DNA of 64,000 nucleotides from Larix kaempferi. Lineage: Eukaryota > Streptophyta > Pinopsida > Pinales > Pinaceae. Made by a program: the position numbers and the translations under genes. The notes beneath the pieces were generated by a model, which was given only the letters and a program-made list of their open reading frames with translations, had not been told where the DNA came from and made no database searches. The stretch lies in contig BSBM01000964.1 in the NCBI GenBank assembly GCA_027924585.1, positions 1,433,501 to 1,497,500 of the forward strand, in the 5' to 3' direction. Shown one piece after another: positions 58,346 to 64,000 of the stretch. Positions within the stretch are counted from its first letter, which is position 1. Each line of letters opens with the position of its first letter.

Positions 58346-59992
58346 ATGCATTCTATAGCATCTGTAGTTGGTGCTACCCTCACCGGAAAAGACACATTTC
58401 CATAATGGTGGAGGAATATCAAGGCTACATACGTCTACAACGACTTGTGGGATGGCATTTGCAAAGGAAATACCATTCACACTGATGAAGGCACTATCAT
58501 CACTACAACTCCAAAGCATCCAACATTACAGAAACGGCTTGCTATTTGGAAGTCCAGAGACAAGAAATCCTTAGCCATGATTTATGCCACTGTCAGTGAA
58601 GAGGTGAGCTAGCATATATTACTTGCAAAGTCATGTTATGAAGATTTAAAGACTCTAAAATATTTGTATGACTCACACGCTGAAATGGAAGTGATCCAAT
58701 TAATGTTAAATCTATTTAGTTTGGAAGTAAAAGATGACCCCATGTTGGTTGCATCTAAGATCAGAGCAATCATGCAAAAGATTCAAGCATTTGGTATGAA
58801 ACCAGACCTTCCACTTGTAGCATTTGTAAATTCTCTTTATCCTACTCACTCAAAATATCTTGGATCCTTGCAAGCAAGTGACAAGTTCAAAGACCTCATT
58901 TTTGACATCCTGGTAGAGAATATTGCAGAGAGAGAGAAAGATTTTGGAAATAAGACAAATGAGAGTACTAGAGAATATCTTTGCTTTGCTCAAAAAGCAA
59001 AGAACAATCCTAAAGACCCTTCCAAGGTAGATAGAAGAAAAAGAGGAAAAGGAATAATAAATTGCAGAGGAAGAGGAGGAAGAAACAGCTCCAGTGGAAG
59101 ATCAAATCTAAAGTGCACGTGTTGCAGAAAGACTGGACATGCAGTAGATCAGTGTTGGGCATATTGGGACTCCATCAAAGGAAAACATAATCAGAATAAA
59201 GAAGATAAGAATAAAAACCAAGAGGCTGGTAAAGCCCATGATTCTGCTCATTGTACTGTTGTACATTGTAATCTTGGAATTAATGAAATAACCTCTCTTT
59301 CATCTTACAAAGATTGTTGGCTACTTGATACTGATACAACATCTCATATGACTTTTAGAAAATATTTCTTTGAAGAACTGAATGACATTTCAAATGGCAT
59401 AGTACACTTTGTAGATAAATCTAGCCTCAAACCACGGGGAATTGGCTCAATCGGGCTTAAGTTCCCTCTATTCCTTGATTTCATATTAAAGAATGTTCTA
59501 TATCTTCCAAAGTTGCAAAGAAGCTTGATGTCCTTAGTGCAAATTCGACATCAAGGCCATTACATCCACATGTTTGATGGGATTGTAGAGATAAGAAAAT
59601 CCTCTGACAACAAGGTCATCATGATTGGTTATGAAGATGGACAATTGTTGAAGATGAGAGGCTCTTCTGCAAGAGTTCAAAACTTTGCCTATCTCTCTCA
59701 ACATGAAGAAAGAAATATGCAATCCACTTTACTATGGCATGCTAGATTTGTTCATCTGAATTATAATGGTCTAAGGTTGTTAAGAAATACTGGTGTATTT
59801 GGTTTTCCCACCATTCCTAAGCAAATGAACAAATGTGATGCATGCATAGTAGGAAAACATAGTAATCAACCATTTCAAAAGTCTAAATTCAGAGCATGTG
59901 GAAAGTTAGAGTTGTTTCACTCTACATGTGGTCCCATGCCAATTCCTTCTGCAAATGGTAATAGGCACATTATGACTTTTGTTGATAACTAG
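58346..59992 (+). pseudogene. decayed copia: gag, protease and pre-integrase region
   Basis: One frame from ATG 58346, with in-frame stops near 58403 and 58610 and then a long open part to TAG 59990. Gag opens with TLTGKDTFP, then NIKATYVYNDLWDGI. Zinc knuckle CTCCRKTGHAVDQC is near 59122. The protease site reads WLLDTDTTSHMT, where the glycine of D-T-G is replaced by D, so it is expected to be dead. The pre-integrase zinc region is LWHARFVHLNYNGL...CDACIVGKH. The integrase begins before the stop (HSTCGPMPIPSANG; the usual D of HTD is absent). A family distinct from the young copia at 25 kb and much older. Confidence 0.9.
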
Positions 59993-61908
59993 AGTAGAAT
60001 GTGTTGGGTATACTTGTTGAAGATAAAATATGAAGCATTTCAAACTTTCAAGAAGTTTCATGCATTGATAGAAAATCAAGCACAGGAACATATTGGTACA
60101 TTTATATCTGATAATTGTAAAGAATATACATCTAAGGAATTTGAAGACTATCTTTGCAAACATGGAATTACACATCAAACTTCAATTCCATACAATCCCC
60201 AACAAAACAATGTAGTAGAAAGAATGAATAGAACCTTAATGAATACAACATGCTTAATGATGTTTTTCAAGAATGTGAAGCTAATGTTTGGGGTGATGCG
60301 ATCATATGTGAAACATATTTGAGAAATAGAATTCCATCTCATGTTCTTGAAGATAAGACTCCACATGAAATGTGGTTTGGCCACCTTCCTTCGGTTAGGC
60401 ATCTCAAGGTTTTTGGTTCCACTTGTTATGCCTTAGTACTAAACGATCAAAGAAACAAGCTTGGTTCTATAAGCAGAAGATGAATTTTCTTGGGGTACTC
60501 AAAAACTTCCAAGGCATATCATCTTTATGATGAGGTAAACAAGAAGTTTGTTGTTTCTAGAGATGTCATTTTTCTTGAAACTAATAAAAATGACCAATCT
60601 ATTGAAAGACAACTTGATCATCTAGAGAGGTTTTCTCATCTAAATACATATTATGAATTTGATAATGAAATTCCACATCTTGAAGGGTGGATCCCTATCT
60701 TGGATCAATCTATGGAATTTCCTTTTGAAGCAGCACCAACACCCCCTCATGAGGAAAATGATGAAAAATAATTTCCTGCCACTTCAATTGAACAAGAGAC
60801 TCGACTGGATGATGTGATTGAGAGGATTGGAAGATTGAACTTTGAAGAGAATGACACACCACCATTTGATCAACCTGGATCATCAAGGAAGATTCTGAAA
60901 TGGGCCACAAAGACACTTGAAAGTGTCCATGCAGATGAAGTAGGAAAGATGGGGAAAAAGAATCTCAACCAGACAAGAAGATGGAGGAAATGCAGATAAC
61001 TTAGGTGATGACATGGATGTCTCATTTGATTATGAATTCATTTTTTCTGCTAACTTTGAACCAACTTCCTTTGAAGAGGTTTCTACTCGTGATGAGTGGA
61101 AATAAGCCATGTATAATGAGTATGATGCACTCATAAAGAATGGAACATGGAAGTTGATAGATCCTCCAATCAGAACCAAACTAATTGGAAGCAAGTGGGT
61201 ATACAAGAACAAATACAAATTAGATGGATCACTTGACAATCAAAAAGAAAGGCTCATGGAAAAAGGCTATGCACAGAAAGAAGGAATTGACTAGGAAGAA
61301 ACGTTCTCTCCCACAACAAAATTGGGCACCATCCGTACTATACTTTCCTTGGCTGTAAAAAATGGTTGGAAAGTTCATCAAATGGATGTAAAGACAACAT
61401 TCTTGAATGGAGACTTGAAAGAAAATGTCTTCTTGTCTCAACCAAAAGGTTTTGTTGTGAAGGGACAAGAACACAAGGTATGCAAACTTGTCAAGTCCTT
61501 GTATGGCCTGAAACAAGCACCTCAAGCATGGTATGAAAAGCTAACCGAGCATCTTCTAAAGATTAATTTCAAACATTACAATATTGATGACGCAACATTG
61601 TTTCTAAAGAAATTTGGAAGATCTGTTGTGTTTCTTGTAGTATATGTGTATGATCTTTCGATGACAGGGGACAATGAAAGTTATATAGCATCCATAAAGA
61701 AAGACTTAAATAAAGGATTTGAAATGAATGATATGGGACATCTTCAATACTACTTAAGAATTGAAGTGACTCAACATCCTAAGTACATATTCATTTCTCA
61801 GAAAAAGTATATTGGAGAACTGTTGAACAGATTTGACATGACAGACTGCAACCCTCTCTCAACTCCAATGGAACAAAAGCTAAAGCTCACATCAAATGAA
61901 TGAAAAGA
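59993..61908 (+). pseudogene. decayed copia: integrase core to reverse transcriptase
   Basis: Continues the same element across frameshifts and stops. Integrase: FISDNCKEYTSKEFEDYL and NPQQNNVVERMNRTLMNTT near 60100-60245, then a frame change and LRNRIPSHVLEDKTPHEMW. RT (from about 61110): KNGTWKLIDPP, GSKWVYKNKYKLDGSL, then VHQMDVKTTFLNGDLKENVF and LVKSLYGLKQAPQAWYEKL. The catalytic YVDD reads YVYD near 61648, losing one aspartate. An in-frame stop falls at 61292 in the segment KEGID-stop-EETFSP. Confidence 0.9.
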
Positions 61909-62580
61909 ATTTGAGGATGAAACCAAGTACTGACAACTTGTAGGAATCCTTATCTACCTTACCACCACCAGACCAGATATTTCTTATGTTGTTAGCATTC
62001 TTTCATGGTTCATGCACAAACCTTGTGAAGGACATTGGTCTGTAGAAAAGAGATTTCTAGGATACTTGAAAGGGACTCAAGTACTCTAAGGTGGATGACT
62101 TCAAACTTATTGGGTACTTTGATTCATACTTTGATCGTGACAAATAAATGGGAGTGTCTACTTCTAGATACATGATGAGTCTTGGATCAACAACTGTCTC
62201 CTGGAGATCACGCAAACAGTCAGTTCCAGTAAATTTGACAACATAGGAAGAATATGTAGCTGTTGCAGAAGCAACCAAAGATATTGTGTGGCTCAAGAAG
62301 ATACTTGAATATTTGCAGGAGAAACAAGAGAAATCCATTCCACTTTTGATTGAAAATACTTCTACAATCAAGTTGGACAAGAATCATAGACTCCATGATT
62401 GAACCAAACACATCAACACAAAGTATCAACTTATTTGACACCATGTAGAGGCCAAGACAGTTCATTTAGGTCATTGTTCCACAAATGAGCAAATTGTCGA
62501 TATCTTCACCAAAGCACTTGGACGAGAAAAGTTTGAAAGATTTAGAACCATGCTCGTACTTACAAACAACCCTTCAGATT
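61909..62580 (+). pseudogene. decayed copia: end of RT and RNase H
   Basis: Multiple frames and stops. Recognisable pieces include TRPDISYVVSILSWFM near 61970, the DSYF.RDK/GVSTSRYMMSLGSTTVSWRS region near 62110-62215, VAVAEATKDIVWLKK near 62260, and STNEQIVDIFTKALGREKFE before the purine tract. Confidence 0.85.
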
Positions 62581-62590
62581 AAGGGGGGGG
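62581..62590 (+). promoter_or_regulatory. polypurine tract of decayed copia
   Basis: aagggggggg directly before TGTTAG at 62591. Confidence 0.85.
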
Positions 62591-62910
62591 TGTTAGAATC
62601 CCATGGTATTTATTGTAAATAAATAATTATGATTTCAGTTTTAGTTAGGGAAGATAAATAGTCTTGGAGACTCTAATGGATCACTTGGAATCCAAATACC
62701 AAAAGACACATAACCAATGTATAAATTAAGTGTTTGGTGAATGAAATGATCAAATTCGGGAGTTATACCTAAATCTATATTTCATGAAGTCTCTTGTTAC
62801 CGCTATAGGGGTTTCATGTATAGTTTCCACCCTAGAGGAGGAAATTTTGGTATTCATGTCTTCTTCTCTATCATTTTTGGAAGAATAGGATTATGTGTTT
62901 AACACTTCTA
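62591..62910 (+). repeat. 3' LTR start of decayed copia
   Basis: Begins TGTTAGAATCCCATGG. Its end could not be fixed because no 5' LTR copy is present for comparison; about 62905 (gtgtttaaca) is a guess. Confidence 0.55.
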
Positions 62911-63039
62911 AAAAAAACAATGGTGTCCTTCTCTAAATCGATAGTTTGTTAATCGATCATGCTTTGTGCATCGCCATTTTCAGATAGTGTTGCTCATATG
63001 ATTATGATATTGTGGGTTTAGGTTTATGTCACTTGTTTC

Positions 63040-63520
63040 TTTTAGAGCGTGTGCATCCTTGACAACAACAAAAACCCTATAGATGTGATGTTTGTTGGGA
63101 AAGTCAACAACGAAAAGTGGCACATTCTCAAAATCCAAAACTTGAGCCCATCTAAAATTGTGTCATTGTAAGAGCATCTTATTTGGGAGGCCCTAGCTAA
63201 TGCCAATCTTAACACATGTTCTGGCATATGGGTAAAAAATTGGATCCAAATATGTTTTAGATAAAAATTTATGTAGCTACCCAAAGTATTTTCTATATCT
63301 TTAAAAACATATAAATGCCAAAAATGGAAGGAAATTTTCCATAGACATAGTGGTAGGATCAAAAGTGGGGAGCCATGGGGTAACAAAAAGCCTGGATCTA
63401 CCCCAAAACCAAGGGTGATCCTCCAAAACTTTTTGATGATCAAGATGATTAGAAAATTGAATAACAGGAACCCTTAGAGCATAGATAAACCTCACAATCC
63501 TTTGTCTAGGTTGAATAAAT
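63040..63520 (-). pseudogene. DUF4283-like (LINE ORF1-type) relic
   Basis: The minus strand reads LDHQKVLEDHPWFWGRSRLF, then TPWLPTFDPTTMSM, then after a slip PFHFWHLYVFKDI-like text. Next comes YARTCVKIGIS, a stop, GLPNKMLL and FRWAQVLDFENVPLFVVDFP. This order matches the plant DUF4283 domain (VLEGGPWFW..., then PLxxW, then FARICVEIDLSKGLP), found at the front of plant LINE ORF1 and related proteins that bind nucleic acid. Three frames and stops show decay. No zinc knuckle was found after it. Confidence 0.72.
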
Positions 63521-64000
63521 CCATTGGTACAAATGTGAAGTAGGAAACTAGAAACTGTTGAATTTGTATATTATCAAAGAAGGTTTGTAGAATGAAAGTA
63601 ATTATGTGACATTTGGCATAGACACCTCGATCTTTCGAACCTTTTTGAATTTATCCATGAAATATGCAGTAGACATAGGAGGGTTTGTAGAAATTGAATT
63701 AGAGAGATTTTTCTAACCACGTCCTTTAAGGAAACAAGTTTTGAAGATGAAGACAACCTAAGACCACCACTCTTCCACATAATTGCAATACCAAATATAG
63801 GGTTGAATCTTTGTAGATATTGTAGTTGGACAATAGAGATTGGTATTATGTTTGTTAACCCCATAAAAGAAGGTACTACTAGTCCACAAGAATTCCATGT
63901 ATAAACTCCAATTTCTACTTAATAACTTCCACATAATCGACAAAATTCACCCACAAAAGTATGGTATTCTCAATGAGAGACTTCAATATAATATGAAAAT
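63521..64000. other. window end, possible upstream part of the DUF4283 relic
   Basis: Minus-strand frames at 63574-63943 are open but resemble nothing certain. They could be the decayed N-terminal part of the same relic. Confidence 0.35.

Overview
The window is nuclear DNA of a land plant with a large, repeat-rich genome. A gymnosperm, probably a conifer, fits best: the DNA is AT-rich and almost gene-free, made of nested LTR retrotransposons, LINE relics and old repeats. The species cannot be fixed from sequence alone. No complete host gene is visible. The only host-like coding sequence is the last two exons of an NADP-dependent alkenal (double-bond) reductase at 10.6-11.1 kb.

Layout. 1-2.0 kb: LINE ORF2 relic (minus). 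3.8-4.25 kb: RNase H relic. 5.4-9.3 kb: a dispersed repeat split by a hAT-like DNA transposon (5807-9094) with an 8-bp target duplication. 10.6-11.2 kb: reductase fragment. 12659-24251: a solo LTR of about 2.3 kb, cut in two by a complete Ty3/gypsy chromovirus-type element (13593-22898) with 1622-bp LTRs, tRNA-iMet primer site, one-frame gag-pol with seven stop codons, and a large palindromic tandem array in its leader. 24901-29911: a young Ty1/copia element with 410-bp LTRs differing at four sites and a gag-pol frame closed by a single stop. 29.9-30.5 kb: second copy of the repeat at 5.4-9.3 kb. 32.5-33.4 kb: gypsy relic (minus). 33.4-35.1 and 44.7-46.3 kb: two inverted copies of a pyrimidine-rich repeat. 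46.4-54.3 kb: a block of direct duplications (an 815-bp tandem pair and a 3-kb pair) carrying a long foldback, a tRNA-derived SINE-like unit and RNase H relics. 56.9 kb: an 84-bp tRNA-derived retroposon with an 18-bp target duplication. 57.1-62.6 kb: a decayed second copia element. 63.0-63.5 kb: a DUF4283-like (LINE ORF1-type) relic.

The parts do not form a pathway. They record layered insertion: solo LTR, then gypsy inside it; an old repeat, then hAT inside it; a gypsy relic, then a repeat inside it; and local duplication. Most disabling changes in the two complete elements are single C-to-T or G-to-A changes, as expected for silenced, cytosine-methylated plant transposons. The features most worth follow-up are the 31-bp palindromic array in the gypsy leader (15485-16252), the long foldback kept in both copies of the 3-kb duplication, and the hAT element with an extra internal terminus.
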